This document shows positions 44,231-53,652 of a stretch of 64,000 bases of DNA, piece after piece; position 1 is the stretch's first letter; every line of letters begins with the position of its first letter. Origin of the DNA: Lutibacter flavus (GTDB lineage Bacteria; Bacteroidota; Bacteroidia; Flavobacteriales; Flavobacteriaceae); contig NZ_FZNX01000001.1 of NCBI RefSeq assembly GCF_900188355.1, forward strand, positions 1,328,003 to 1,392,002. Direction: 5' to 3'. The translations under genes were made by a program, and so were the position numbers. The notes beneath the pieces are model-generated. The model did not search any database, had not been told where the DNA came from, and saw nothing but the letters and a program-made list of their open reading frames with translations.

Positions 44231-45682
44231 ATGAGTAAAAGAAAAATAGTTATAGAGCCAGTAACAAGAGTTGAAGGCCACGGAAAAGTAACCATTAAAT
44301 TGGATGAAAAGGGAAAAGTTGAAGATGCCTTTTTACATATTGTAGAATTTAGAGGTTTCGAAAAATTTATTCAAGGTCACCCATATTGGGAAGCGCCAGT
44401 TTTGGTACAACGTTTATGCGGAATTTGCCCTGTAAGCCATCACCTTGCTGCTGCAAAAGCAATTGATCAATTAGTTGGTGTAGATCCTGAAAACTTAACT
44501 CCAACTGCAACAAAATTACGTAGACTATTGCATTATGGTCAAGTTTTTCAATCGCATTCACTACACTTTTTCTACTTAGCTTCACCTGATATTTTATTTG
44601 GAATTAATGCTCCTGCTGAAAAACGAAATATTGTTGCCGTAGCTTCAGAAAATAGAGAACTTGCAAAAAAAGGTATTTTAATGCGAAAGTTTGGGCAAGA
44701 AATAATTAAAGCTTTAGCAGGTAAAAAAATTCACGGAATTTTGGCCGTTCCAGGAGGAGTTCATAAAACATTTACAAAAGAAGAGCGAGAGTATTTCTTA
44801 GATGGAAAAGAAATTCCAAATGTGGATACAATGATAGCATGGTCGAAAGAAGTAATAGATTTTATGAAAAACTATCATCTTGAAAATGGTGAATGGATTG
44901 ATAATTTTGCCGCTTATCCGTCAAATCATTTAGGTTTAGTTGATAAAGAGACAGGAGCTCTTGAGTTATATGATGGTCGCCTTCGTTCTATTGATTCTGA
45001 AGGAAACGAACTACTAAACATTGAAGATATTGAATATCGCTATCACTTTAAAGAAGCAGTTGAACCTTGGTCCTATTTAAAATTTCCATATATGACAAAA
45101 TATGGAAGAGAAAAAGGTTGGAACCGTGTTGGGCCATTAGCTCGTTTAAATACTTCCTCACATATTACAACGCCTTTTGCTGAAGTCGAGCGACAAATTT
45201 TTAAAGCTTATACACAAAACAAGCCTAACAATATGACAATGCACACACATTGGGCGCGTTTAATTGAAATGCTTCATTGTGCTGAATTAATAAAAGAATT
45301 ATTGTTAGATGACGATTTAATGGGGACTGATTTAGTTTCAACAGGGACTCCGAGAAATAAAGGTATTGGAATTATTGAAGCTCCTAGAGGAACTCTTATT
45401 CATGAATACCATACAGATGATAAGGGATTAATAACTAAGTGTAATTTAATAGTTTCTACCACACACAATAATGAAGCCATGAATAGAGGCGTTAGAGCTG
45501 TAGCGAATGAGGTTCTTAGTGAAAAACCTGAAATAACTGAACCAATGCTAAATCAGGTTGAGATGGCAATTAGGGCATATGATCCTTGTTTAAGTTGTGC
45601 AACACACGCCTTAGGTCAAATGCCATTAATAGTTCAATTAGAAGATACTAACGGAAACTTAATTGATGAAAAAATTAGATAA
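44231..45682 (+). CDS. hoxH: [NiFe] hydrogenase large subunit HoxH
   Basis: 483 residues. NiFe-site cysteines are C63 and C66 (RLCGICPVSHHL) and C453 and C456 (DPCLSCATH). The second-sphere Glu (RGFEKFIQGH) and the sequence around L2 are intact. The precursor extends 24 residues past His459, the normal cleavage point of the maturation protease, which is encoded next. The type matches cytoplasmic bidirectional group 3d enzymes. Eighteen bases separate it from the HoxUY gene, and hoxW overlaps its end by 17 bases. Confidence 0.96.
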   Translation: MSKRKIVIEPVTRVEGHGKVTIKLDEKGKVEDAFLHIVEFRGFEKFIQGHPYWEAPVLVQRLCGICPVSHHLAAAKAIDQLVGVDPENLTPTATKLRRLLHYGQVFQSHSLHFFYLASPDILFGINAPAEKRNIVAVASENRELAKKGILMRKFGQEIIKALAGKKIHGILAVPGGVHKTFTKEEREYFLDGKEIPNVDTMIAWSKEVIDFMKNYHLENGEWIDNFAAYPSNHLGLVDKETGALELYDGRLRSIDSEGNELLNIEDIEYRYHFKEAVEPWSYLKFPYMTKYGREKGWNRVGPLARLNTSSHITTPFAEVERQIFKAYTQNKPNNMTMHTHWARLIEMLHCAELIKELLLDDDLMGTDLVSTGTPRNKGIGIIEAPRGTLIHEYHTDDKGLITKCNLIVSTTHNNEAMNRGVRAVANEVLSEKPEITEPMLNQVEMAIRAYDPCLSCATHALGQMPLIVQLEDTNGNLIDEKIR

Positions 45683-46127
45683 CACTTTAATAATTGGGAT
45701 AGGAAATAATACTCGCCAAGATGATGGTCTTGGCTGGAGTTTTTTAGAAATATTAGAAAAAAATGGTTTTAACTCTGAAAATTTATTGTATAAATATCAG
45801 TTAATGGTTGAAGACGCTGAGTTAATTGGCGAATATGAAACAGTTTTTTTTGTTGATGCTTGTAAAACAGATATTCCAAAAGAATTTGAAATTAAACGCA
45901 TATTTCCCGCTGAACAAGTTGCTTTTTCAACGCATGAAGTTCCTCCTAATCAAATTTTAAATCTTTGTGAAACAATCTATAACAAAAAACCAAAAGCATA
46001 TATTATTAAAATCCAAGGATATGAATGGGATATTGAAATTGGATTAACCGAACAAGCAAAAATAAATTTAAAAAATGCTTTTTCTTTTTTTATAGAAAAT
46101 AAAAATTTAGTTTCCAAAAGCCGTTAA
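45666..46127 (+). CDS. hoxW: Hydrogenase maturation endopeptidase HoxW
   Basis: 153 residues from ATG at 45666; a TTG one codon earlier is less likely. The HycI/HybD family marks are IIGIGNNTRQDDGLGWSFLE (metal-sensing Asp near residue 17), VEDAELIGEYETVFFVDACK, and STHEVPPNQIL (His about 94). It removes the C-terminal extension of HoxH after NiFe insertion. The gene begins inside hoxH, so synthesis is coupled to its substrate. The end overlaps the convergent YjbQ gene by 21 bases. Confidence 0.92.
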   Translation: MKKLDNTLIIGIGNNTRQDDGLGWSFLEILEKNGFNSENLLYKYQLMVEDAELIGEYETVFFVDACKTDIPKEFEIKRIFPAEQVAFSTHEVPPNQILNLCETIYNKKPKAYIIKIQGYEWDIEIGLTEQAKINLKNAFSFFIENKNLVSKSR

Positions 46128-46529
46128 AACCAATTTTCTCGAACCACCATAATCTCTATGTTCGCATAAGTAAACACCTTGCCAAATACCTAAATTTAAT
46201 TTTCCATTGGTAATTGGTATTTGAACTGAGGTTCCCAAAAGGGATGCTTTAATATGAGCTGGCATATCATCTGAACCTTCGTAAGTATGGATATAATATG
46301 GCATATTTTCAGGAACCATTTTATTAAAATGACTTTCAAAGTCTGTTCTTACTGAAGAATCTGCATTTTCATTAATGGTTAAACTTGCTGAAGTGTGCTT
46401 TATAAAAACTTGCAATTGCCCAATTGAAATTTGTTTAATTTCTGGCATTGCATTAATAATTTCAGAAGTTATTAAATGGAAACCTCTTTTTACCGGTTTT
46501 AAATTTAGTTCTGTTTGAAAAAACATCAT
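46107..46529 (-). CDS. YjbQ/UPF0047 family protein (secondary thiamine-phosphate synthase-like)
   Basis: 140 residues with the family signature QVFIKHTSASLTINENADSS, a His-containing active site, and HIKASLLGTSVQIPITNGKL followed by GTWQ-like GIWQGVYLCEHRD. YjbQ proteins can weakly replace thiamine-phosphate synthase, but the native reaction is uncertain. It lies 8 bases downstream of the UMF1 transporter gene on the same strand and overlaps hoxW tail to tail. Confidence 0.92.
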   Translation of the reverse strand: MMFFQTELNLKPVKRGFHLITSEIINAMPEIKQISIGQLQVFIKHTSASLTINENADSSVRTDFESHFNKMVPENMPYYIHTYEGSDDMPAHIKASLLGTSVQIPITNGKLNLGIWQGVYLCEHRDYGGSRKLVLTAFGN

Positions 46530-46537
46530 TGCTACTT

Positions 46538-47839
46538 TTATTTTACATATTTAGTCTTTTTCATAAAACTTAAAACTATAAATCCAGCTATAAAAAAAAC
46601 AGCCAAAATAAGTATAAATAAGCGTAAAGAATTAGTGTAAGATGTAACAATACCTGCAATTGTCATACTAATAACAATTGCTATTTTCTCAGTTACATCA
46701 TAAAAACTAAAATAGGTTGCATGATCTTGAGTTTCATCAGGAATTAATTTCGAATAAGTTGAACGAGATAATGTTTGGATAGCACCAAAAACTAAACCAA
46801 TAAAACCTCCTAAAATATAGAACTTTAAGTTTACATCTGGATCATCTCTATGCAATGTATAGGCTCCTGCACAAGCAAATGCCCAAATAACTACTGTTAT
46901 TTTCAATGCTTTAATATTTCCAATTTTTGCAGATAACCTAGAAAAGAAAAAGGCTCCTACTATCCCAACTAATTGAATCAATAAAATTGTAATAATTAAG
47001 TTTTGGTCTTCTAGCCCTAAATCTTTAGTTCCAAAAGTAGATGCTAATAAAATTACGGCTTGAACACCAATACTATATAAAAAGAATGAAATTAATAGTA
47101 TTTTTAGCTGCCCTTGTGTTTTTATTTCTTTTAATACAATTTGTAATTCCCGATACCCTTTAAAAATATAATCTTTTTCTGGTTTTCTTTTAAAAGGATT
47201 ATTTGGTAAACGACTAAATGTAATCTGTGCAAATCCAAACCACCAAATACCAACTGTTAAGAATGATACTCGTGCAGGCAATGTTGAATCCGTGATACCA
47301 TATAATTCTGGCTTCATTACCATCGATAAATTAAAAGCTAATAATAAAACTGAGCCGGCATAACCTAACATAAATCCTTTTGCACTTACCCTATCATGAT
47401 CTTGAGGTTCTGCTACTTCCGGTAAATAAGCATTATAAAAAACAATACTTCCCCAAAACCCGATACTCGCCAACATAGCAAACACAATTCCAATCCAAAT
47501 ATTTTCTTTTCCTGTGAAAAAGAAAAGTGACATAACCGAAAGTGACCCCAACAAACAGAAAAACTGCATAAAACGCTTTTTATTCCCTGTATAATCTGCT
47601 ATTGCTGAAAGAATTGGAGATAGAAAAGCAACTATTAAAAAAGATACACCCAATGAATAAGAATATAACGTAGTATTGTGCCAATCCGTCCCTAAAAAAT
47701 GAACATTTCCTCCTTTATTGGTAACTGCTTCATAATACATTGGAAAAACTGTAGTACTTATAACTAATGAATAAACTGAATTGGCCCAATCATAAAACGC
47801 CCATCCGTTTATTAATTTTTTATCCCCTTTTTTTAACAT
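46538..47839 (-). CDS. UMF1-family MFS transporter
   Basis: 433 residues with 12 membrane segments. UMF1 (BtlA/Atg22-like) marks include the N-terminal INGWAFYDWANSVYSLVIST, ILSAIADYTGNKKRFMQFFC and FGAIQTLSRSTYSKLIPD. Relatives in fungi export vacuolar amino acids; the bacterial substrate is unknown. The YjbQ gene follows after 8 bases. Confidence 0.92.
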   Translation of the reverse strand: MLKKGDKKLINGWAFYDWANSVYSLVISTTVFPMYYEAVTNKGGNVHFLGTDWHNTTLYSYSLGVSFLIVAFLSPILSAIADYTGNKKRFMQFFCLLGSLSVMSLFFFTGKENIWIGIVFAMLASIGFWGSIVFYNAYLPEVAEPQDHDRVSAKGFMLGYAGSVLLLAFNLSMVMKPELYGITDSTLPARVSFLTVGIWWFGFAQITFSRLPNNPFKRKPEKDYIFKGYRELQIVLKEIKTQGQLKILLISFFLYSIGVQAVILLASTFGTKDLGLEDQNLIITILLIQLVGIVGAFFFSRLSAKIGNIKALKITVVIWAFACAGAYTLHRDDPDVNLKFYILGGFIGLVFGAIQTLSRSTYSKLIPDETQDHATYFSFYDVTEKIAIVISMTIAGIVTSYTNSLRLFILILAVFFIAGFIVLSFMKKTKYVK

Positions 47840-47850
47840 AGTTTAAAAAT

Positions 47851-47881
47851 AAAAAACCGCTCTCAAAATTGAGAACGGTTT
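47851..47881 (-). terminator. Rho-independent terminator after the M48 protease gene
   Basis: On the minus strand AAACCGTTCTCAA and TTGAGAGCGGTTT pair around a TTT loop and end in a T run. It separates the M48 gene from the UMF1 transporter gene. Confidence 0.88.
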
Positions 47882-47912
47882 ACAATATACTTATTTTATT
47901 TCTATTAATTTT

Positions 47913-48740
47913 TTATTGATTTGAACTTACTGGCTGCGCACTGTATTTTTTAGCTAGTTTAACAGCTTCAGGCAAAAATGCTTTTAAATTTTTAATCCTT
48001 GTTTGATTTGATGGGTGCGTACTCATAAACTCCGGCGGAGCCTGATCAGAACTTGCTCTTTGGCTCATTCTAATCCATACATTTACAGCTTCTTCCGGTT
48101 GATAACCAGCCATAATCATAAATACCATTCCCAATTTATCAGCTTCTGTTTCATGATTTCTACTAAATGGCAACATGATTCCAAACTGAGCTCCTAAACC
48201 AAAAGCTGTATTCCATATTTGTTGAGTTTTAGGATCTTTATTAGCAGTTCCTAAAGCAACTCCTGCACCTCCCAATTGCAATAAAGTACCGGTAGACATT
48301 CTTTCTTGTCCATGTTTTGCAAAAGCATGGGCTACTTCATGTCCCATAACTGCTGCAACACCATTAGTATTGTCACAAATTGGTAAAATACCTGTATAAA
48401 AAACTACTTTGCCTCCAGGCATGCACCAAGCATTTACAGTCGGATCATCTATTAAATTAAATTCCCATCTATAACTATTTGCTTCAGCTTCCATTCCATT
48501 TGCCCGCATAAATTGATCTACAGCTTTAGATATTCTCATCCCAACGGATTGAACTTCATTCGTCATACCAACATCTGCAGAAATTTTATTTTCGGCAAGA
48601 AAACTTTCGTATTGGGCAAAACTTGCTGGTAATATTTGAGCATCACTAACAAAATTAACCCGCTTTCTTCCAGTTATTGGCACGGTACTACAACTAACTA
48701 TGAACAGTGCCAACATAACTATCGAAATTACTTTTTTCAT
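47913..48740 (-). CDS. M48-family metalloprotease, lipoprotein (BepA/LoiP-like)
   Basis: 275 residues from the ATG at 48740, which gives a good lipoprotein signal (MKKVISIVMLALFIVSCSTV, lipidated Cys17); an upstream ATG would add 33 residues before the signal and is rejected. The Zn motif is HEVAH (MGHEVAHAFAKHG) with the third ligand Glu in HETEADKLG. Relatives act in outer-membrane protein quality control. A divergent alpha/beta-hydrolase gene starts 76 bases upstream. Confidence 0.94.
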   Translation of the reverse strand: MKKVISIVMLALFIVSCSTVPITGRKRVNFVSDAQILPASFAQYESFLAENKISADVGMTNEVQSVGMRISKAVDQFMRANGMEAEANSYRWEFNLIDDPTVNAWCMPGGKVVFYTGILPICDNTNGVAAVMGHEVAHAFAKHGQERMSTGTLLQLGGAGVALGTANKDPKTQQIWNTAFGLGAQFGIMLPFSRNHETEADKLGMVFMIMAGYQPEEAVNVWIRMSQRASSDQAPPEFMSTHPSNQTRIKNLKAFLPEAVKLAKKYSAQPVSSNQ

Positions 48741-48816
48741 TTTTCTGATTTTTTTAATTGTTATTTCTCGTTTAAAGTAACAAATTCTATCTTTATCCAC
48801 AAATTTAATATAATAA

Positions 48817-49698
48817 ATGAAGAATTCTAACCCCAACAAAATATCAACTACAATTAATGTTCCAAAAATTCCTTCAACAATAATTTATATTGGAAAATTT
48901 CTTCAGTTTATTTGCCCTCCAATAGCAACAAAATATGTTATTAAACTTTTTAGAACCCCTATAAGGCATAAAACACCTGATAGAGAAAAAATGATGGCAA
49001 AAAGTGCTCAAAAAGAAATGGTTTTAATTCCAAATCTCGATAAAGAAGTTATGGTATATACCTATGGATACTCAAAAAGAAAAGTACTTTTAATTCACGG
49101 TTGGTCTGGAAGAGGAACACAACTCTATAAAATTGCTGACAAACTTTTAGAAAATGGATTTATGACCATTAGTTTTGACGCTCCGGCACATGGAAAATCT
49201 AAAAGTAATAGTACAATGATGACTGAATTTATTGCTACTGCAATGCATTTGGAAAAAAAATACGGTCCTTTTGAATTTGCTGTTGGTCATTCACTTGGAG
49301 GTATGGCAGTTTTAAACAGTGTTAAAAAAGGGTTGAATATTAAAAAAGCTGTTACTATTGGTGCAGGAGATATTATCACCGATATAATTATACATTTTGT
49401 AAATAAGCTTCAATTAAAACCAAATATGGTTATAAAAATGAAAAAAGCTTTTCATAAAAAATTTGGTGAAGATATTGATAATTATTCAGCTAGTGTAGCA
49501 GCTAAAAACGTAACTATTCCTATTTTTGTAGTTCATGATTCACAAGATAAAGAAGTTGGTGTAAGTTGTGCTTACAATATTCGTCAAAACTTAAAGAACG
49601 GTGAAATTTTAATTACGAATGGCTTGGGGCATACGCGTATATTAAAAGATAACCAAGTTGTAAACCGAATTATTGAATTCATAAAAAGAGATATTTAA
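48817..49698 (+). CDS. Alpha/beta hydrolase
   Basis: 293 residues. The oxyanion region is LLIHGWSGRG, the nucleophile elbow is GHSLGG (Ser159), an acid is likely in VVHDSQDKEV, and the catalytic His in GLGHTRIL. The N-terminus is basic with a weakly hydrophobic stretch (STIIYIGKFLQFICPP), which may associate with the membrane. Substrate unknown. The exported MsrB gene follows after 2 bases, so the two are cotranscribed. Confidence 0.88.
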   Translation: MKNSNPNKISTTINVPKIPSTIIYIGKFLQFICPPIATKYVIKLFRTPIRHKTPDREKMMAKSAQKEMVLIPNLDKEVMVYTYGYSKRKVLLIHGWSGRGTQLYKIADKLLENGFMTISFDAPAHGKSKSNSTMMTEFIATAMHLEKKYGPFEFAVGHSLGGMAVLNSVKKGLNIKKAVTIGAGDIITDIIIHFVNKLQLKPNMVIKMKKAFHKKFGEDIDNYSASVAAKNVTIPIFVVHDSQDKEVGVSCAYNIRQNLKNGEILITNGLGHTRILKDNQVVNRIIEFIKRDI

Positions 49699-49700
49699 AA

Positions 49701-50183
49701 ATGAACCGCTATTATTTAATTTTTATTTTAAGCTTATTAATTTCAACCAATAGTTTTTCTCAAGAAAAAAATAAAAAAAACATGATGAAAAAAGTAACTA
49801 AAACGGAACAAGAGTGGAAAGAACAATTAACTCCACAAGAATATTTTGTTTTGCGTGAAAAAGGTACAGATAGACCAAGTGAAGGTGGATTGACATCTCA
49901 TTTTGAAAAAGGCACTTATCACTGTGCGGCTTGTAATGCTCAACTTTTTGAATCCAATAGTAAATTTGAATCTCATTGTGGCTGGCCTTCTTTTGATGAT
50001 GCTATAAAAGGAACTGTAAATTATGTTTCAGATAAATCTCATGGAATGATTAGAACTGAAATTATTTGCGCTTCATGTGACGGGCATTTAGGTCATATTT
50101 TTGATGATGGTCCAAAAGAAACTACCGGACAACGTTATTGTGTTAATACTACATCAATAAAATTTGTAAAAGCAACAAATTAA
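49701..50183 (+). CDS. msrB: Exported peptide-methionine (R)-S-oxide reductase MsrB
   Basis: 160 residues with a signal peptide (MNRYYLIFILSLLISTNSFS). Structural Zn cysteines are C75, C78 (CAAC), C123 and C126 (CASC). The catalytic cysteine is C147 (GQRYCVNTTSIKF), and C93 (SHCGWPSF) is a second conserved-type cysteine. It repairs oxidised methionine in the periplasm or on lipoproteins, needing a reductant carried across the inner membrane. It lies 2 bases after the hydrolase gene. Confidence 0.95.
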   Translation: MNRYYLIFILSLLISTNSFSQEKNKKNMMKKVTKTEQEWKEQLTPQEYFVLREKGTDRPSEGGLTSHFEKGTYHCAACNAQLFESNSKFESHCGWPSFDDAIKGTVNYVSDKSHGMIRTEIICASCDGHLGHIFDDGPKETTGQRYCVNTTSIKFVKATN

Positions 50184-50215
50184 TTTATTAATTTAGTATG
50201 TACAATTAATTACAA

Positions 50216-50821
50216 ATGGCAAAAATAAATCCAGAAGCACCTCTTTTAATTGATGATTATATTGAAAATTTACCCTCATTTTCTAAGGAAATTAGCGAAA
50301 TTATTCGATCAGTAATTCATAAAAACGAACAAGATATTATTGAAGATTGGAAGTGGAACAGACCAATATTTAGCTCCAATAAAATGGTATGTGGTTTTTC
50401 AGCATATAAAAACCATGTTTCTCTAACTTTTTTTGAAGGAGCTATTATGAGTGATAAACATCAACTATTTTCAGGTGATTGTAGTGCTCAAAAAACAAGA
50501 ACAATAAAATTTGAAACTGCTTCAGAAATAAATAAAAATAAGTTATTTGACTATTTTAAAGAAGCTTTTTTATTAGATATTGTTGCCAATAAAAAAACTG
50601 TAAAATCAAAAGAAATAGAAATTCCTGAATTATTGAAAAATGCCTTTAAGAAAAATAAATTAGCTGAAATTAATTTTGAAAACATGGCATATACTTATAG
50701 AAAAGAATATGCTCGTCATATTTCAGAGGCAAAAAGAGAAACTACGCAACTTAGTAGACTTGAGAAGGTTATTTCTAATCTTGAAAAAAATATTAAAATG
50801 CACGAACAATATAAGTGCTAA
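50216..50821 (+). CDS. DUF1801/YdeI-family protein
   Basis: 201 residues. The N-terminal 115 are DUF1801 (NLPSFSKEISEIIRSVIHK, then IEDWKWNRPIFSSNKMVCGF and HVSLTFFEGA). The C-terminal part matches the YdeI helical end (IPELLKNAFKKNKLAEINFE and YTYRKEYARHISEAKRETTQ). Relatives include iron-storage-like FrataxIn-fold proteins and B. subtilis YdeI, linked to antimicrobial peptide resistance. Cytoplasmic, 32 bases after msrB. Confidence 0.85.
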   Translation: MAKINPEAPLLIDDYIENLPSFSKEISEIIRSVIHKNEQDIIEDWKWNRPIFSSNKMVCGFSAYKNHVSLTFFEGAIMSDKHQLFSGDCSAQKTRTIKFETASEINKNKLFDYFKEAFLLDIVANKKTVKSKEIEIPELLKNAFKKNKLAEINFENMAYTYRKEYARHISEAKRETTQLSRLEKVISNLEKNIKMHEQYKC

Positions 50822-50928
50822 AAAAAAGGCTGTCTAAAAAGTAAAATTCCTTATCATATTGAGTTATTACCTACTTTAACTCATTTTAACAAAACAATTT
50901 TTGTTTTCTTTTTAAACAGCTTTTTTTG
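50820..50928. repeat. Long imperfect inverted repeat between convergent genes
   Basis: AAAAAAAGGCTGTCTAAAAAG at the left and CTTTTTAAACAGCTTTTTTT at the right form an imperfect stem enclosing about 65 bases that also contain an ACTTTAACTCA / TGAGTTATTAC pair. It occupies the whole gap between convergent genes and probably ends transcription both ways. The form also resembles small non-coding mobile repeats. Confidence 0.65.
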
Positions 50929-51678
50929 TTATTTATTTACTCCAATTCTCCAAACCTGAGAATTTATTGATTCTGTTGAATCGGCCCAATCTTTAAGAGC
51001 ATTATCCCAACTACCTTCTCCATTAATTTCTTCAAAAGACTCTTTAATTCCTCCATCATCTTCATCCATATCGGCCCATTTATTAAATGCCCAAACTATC
51101 GCAACGTCTCTTCCATTACCTTCTCTAAACTGATTGTTATATATATTGAAGTTACCTTCCCCTTTTTTCTCATAAGCTTTTTTAACTTTTTTTATAAATT
51201 CATTAAACTTATAATCTTGCCCCTTTTTAACATCAACAAACCAAATATTTTCAAATTTTGGAGAATCAGAAGCATCACCACGATAAGAAAGCTTTGTATT
51301 GTAACGCCAAAATTCATTTCTTCCATATTTTAAAACATTTGGAGAAACATTTTTGTCCCAATCATTTGTATGTGCAGCATCTGTAGGTCTATTATCCAAA
51401 TCTGAAAAAGTACAAGGCCCCATAATCCAAACATACCAACCCGTTTCTTTTCCAGTTAAAATCAAATCTAAAGAAGCTTTAAAAACACCTTCTTTGTGAT
51501 ATTTTTGATTGTGTGATTTCACAGCACTTTCAAAAGCTTTTTCCATTCCTATTTTGGGAAGCATATAGGTTATTTCAGCCATTCCATAGGATTCTTTTTC
51601 TTCCTGTGCCGTTACAGTAAATGTGGTTACCATTAATGCAAATACAAGAATTACGATAAAATTTGTTTTTGTTCTCAT
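50929..51678 (-). CDS. Exported protein of unknown function
   Basis: 249 residues with a signal peptide (FIVILVFALMVTTFTVTAQ, cleavage near 24). The mature part starts EEKESYGMAEITYMLPKIG and has two similar-looking halves with W-rich strands (GWYVWIMGPCTFSDLD, then VAIVWAFNKWADMDEDDGG), which suggest a duplicated dimeric alpha/beta-barrel (antibiotic monooxygenase-like) fold. This is weak inference. It is isolated, with a 282-base upstream gap. Confidence 0.65.
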   Translation of the reverse strand: MRTKTNFIVILVFALMVTTFTVTAQEEKESYGMAEITYMLPKIGMEKAFESAVKSHNQKYHKEGVFKASLDLILTGKETGWYVWIMGPCTFSDLDNRPTDAAHTNDWDKNVSPNVLKYGRNEFWRYNTKLSYRGDASDSPKFENIWFVDVKKGQDYKFNEFIKKVKKAYEKKGEGNFNIYNNQFREGNGRDVAIVWAFNKWADMDEDDGGIKESFEEINGEGSWDNALKDWADSTESINSQVWRIGVNK

Positions 51679-51900
51679 AGTTAAAAAATGTATTGGTTAG
51701 TAAATTAATTATATACCAAATTATTTGATATCGAATTGATAATTGGGGTAGAAAACTGGAGTTAAAAGAAATAAAGTTTCAACGTTTTCTTATGTAACTT
51801 TTATTACTTTAATAGTCTAATATAATAAATATTAATTAGTTACAGTAATAAAAATTAAAAAAATATAAATTAGCATTAATAATTTCACATATTATTCAAT

Positions 51901-51935
51901 AAAAAAACCTCTAACTTTTTATAAAAATTAGAGGT
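51901..51935 (-). terminator. Rho-independent terminator after the CoA-disulfide reductase gene
   Basis: On the minus strand ACCTCTAATTTTTA and AAAAAGTTAGAGGT pair and are followed by a run of seven T. It lies 26 bases after the stop. Confidence 0.88.
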
Positions 51936-51960
51936 GCTATTAAATTAAATTTCTAATACA

Positions 51961-53652
51961 TTAATCTATATAAACAGGTTCTGGTATTGCTATTTTGTCG
52001 CTATACATTTGCCATAATTTAAATCCACCTGCAACATTTACAACATTAGTAAAAATATTATTATGTTTTAAAATAAGTTCAGCTAAATAACCACGTAGTC
52101 CTTTTTGACAAAATATTACAACTGGTTTATTTTGTTTTTTAATAAAATCAATATGTTGTCTGATTTCATCCAAAGGATAATTAATTGCATTTGGAATTGT
52201 CCCTTTTTCATATTCAGCAACAGTCCTAACATCTAACAACAAATAATCTGAGCTATCATTATTATTTAAATATGTTTCTAATTCTTCAACTGAAATTTGT
52301 TCGCTTTTATTATTCACAATATTTTCAGATACAAAACTTGTAACAACTACAGGATCTTTTGCAGGTGAAAATGGCGGTGCATAAGCCAAATCTAATTGTG
52401 CCAAATCTGTTATTTTCAATTTAGCATAAATTGCAGTACTTAAAACATCAACCCTCTTATCAACTCCTACTTCTCCAAATAATTCGGCTCCTAAAATTTC
52501 TTCAGTTTCAAAATTATAATAAATTTCAGTAATTAAATCTTTTTGTCCTGGATAATAACCTGGAGTAGCACCTGCAATGGTCAAAACTGTTTTAAAAGGT
52601 ACTTTTAAATATTTCAATGTTTTTGCATTCATACCAGTTCTTGCCAAAGTATAATCAAATACTTTTATAATAGCTGTTTTATAAGCTCCTTTAAATGGGG
52701 TATTTTTTCCCACAGAATTAGCCCCTGCAGCTCTCCCAGCTTTATTTGAGTGCGTTCCTAAAGGAAAATAGTCAAACTTACTTGTCTGCAAATTTTTAAT
52801 TGCCACGTTATCACCTGCGGCGTAAATATCTTTTATGGATGTCTCCATATACTCATTTACTTTTAAGGCTCCATTCCAAATATGCTTAGCTCCGTTTTCA
52901 AGCAATAGTTCTGTATTTGGTTTAATACCAACACTTAAAATTACAAAGTCAGTTTTTACAGTTTTACCATCCTTAATTTTTACACCTTTAATTTTCCAAT
53001 TTTCATCTAATTCAAATTCTGAAACTAGACCAGAAGTAATTACTTCAATGCCTTTATCTTTTAAAACTTGTTCAGCAAAATTTCCAAATTTTGGTAACCA
53101 CATGTTTAGTATTTGATGATCTCCTTCAATTAAAGTCACTTCTTTTCCTGCTTCACGCAAATTTTCAGCAACTTCTACTCCAATTAATCCTGCACCGATA
53201 ACAGTAATATGTTTAGATTTAGAAGCCAAACCTTCTTTAGTGATTTTATCATAATCAACCATAGAGCGGCAAGTTGACCAATTAGTAGCTTTTTCAATAT
53301 TTTTTATTGGTGGAACAATTGATTTTGCACCCGTGGCAAAAACTAATTTATCATAACTATAATCACTTTTTTTTGAATAAACAATTTTGTTTTCAGTGTC
53401 AATTTTTATAATTTCTTCATTTAAATGAACATCAATATTAAATCGGTTTTGTAATAATTCTGGTTTTACAACAATTAAATCATTTCTATCTTCAATTACA
53501 CCCGAAAACGCATAAGGCATACCACAAGTAGCATAGCTAATATTTGCTCCTTTTTCAAAAAGTATTATTTCAGCATTTTCATCTTCTCTTCTAGCCTTTG
53601 CTGCTGCCGATGGACCCGCCGACAAACCTCCAATTACTATTATTTTTTTCAT
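51961..53652 (-). CDS. CoA-disulfide reductase / FAD-NAD(P)-disulfide oxidoreductase fused to a rhodanese domain
   Basis: 563 residues. FAD site GGLSAGPSAAAKARR (about 8-22); active-site C43 in YATCGMPY; NAD(P) site IGAGLIGVEVAENLREAGKE (about 160); dimerisation domain (about 330-450). A C-terminal rhodanese (about 465-563) has C515 in FCQKGLRGY. The architecture equals CoADR-RHD, which reduces CoA disulfide, CoA persulfide or polysulfide. It may maintain the thiol pool or use sulfane sulfur. Monocistronic, with a strong terminator. Confidence 0.93.
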   Translation of the reverse strand: MKKIIVIGGLSAGPSAAAKARREDENAEIILFEKGANISYATCGMPYAFSGVIEDRNDLIVVKPELLQNRFNIDVHLNEEIIKIDTENKIVYSKKSDYSYDKLVFATGAKSIVPPIKNIEKATNWSTCRSMVDYDKITKEGLASKSKHITVIGAGLIGVEVAENLREAGKEVTLIEGDHQILNMWLPKFGNFAEQVLKDKGIEVITSGLVSEFELDENWKIKGVKIKDGKTVKTDFVILSVGIKPNTELLLENGAKHIWNGALKVNEYMETSIKDIYAAGDNVAIKNLQTSKFDYFPLGTHSNKAGRAAGANSVGKNTPFKGAYKTAIIKVFDYTLARTGMNAKTLKYLKVPFKTVLTIAGATPGYYPGQKDLITEIYYNFETEEILGAELFGEVGVDKRVDVLSTAIYAKLKITDLAQLDLAYAPPFSPAKDPVVVTSFVSENIVNNKSEQISVEELETYLNNNDSSDYLLLDVRTVAEYEKGTIPNAINYPLDEIRQHIDFIKKQNKPVVIFCQKGLRGYLAELILKHNNIFTNVVNVAGGFKLWQMYSDKIAIPEPVYID

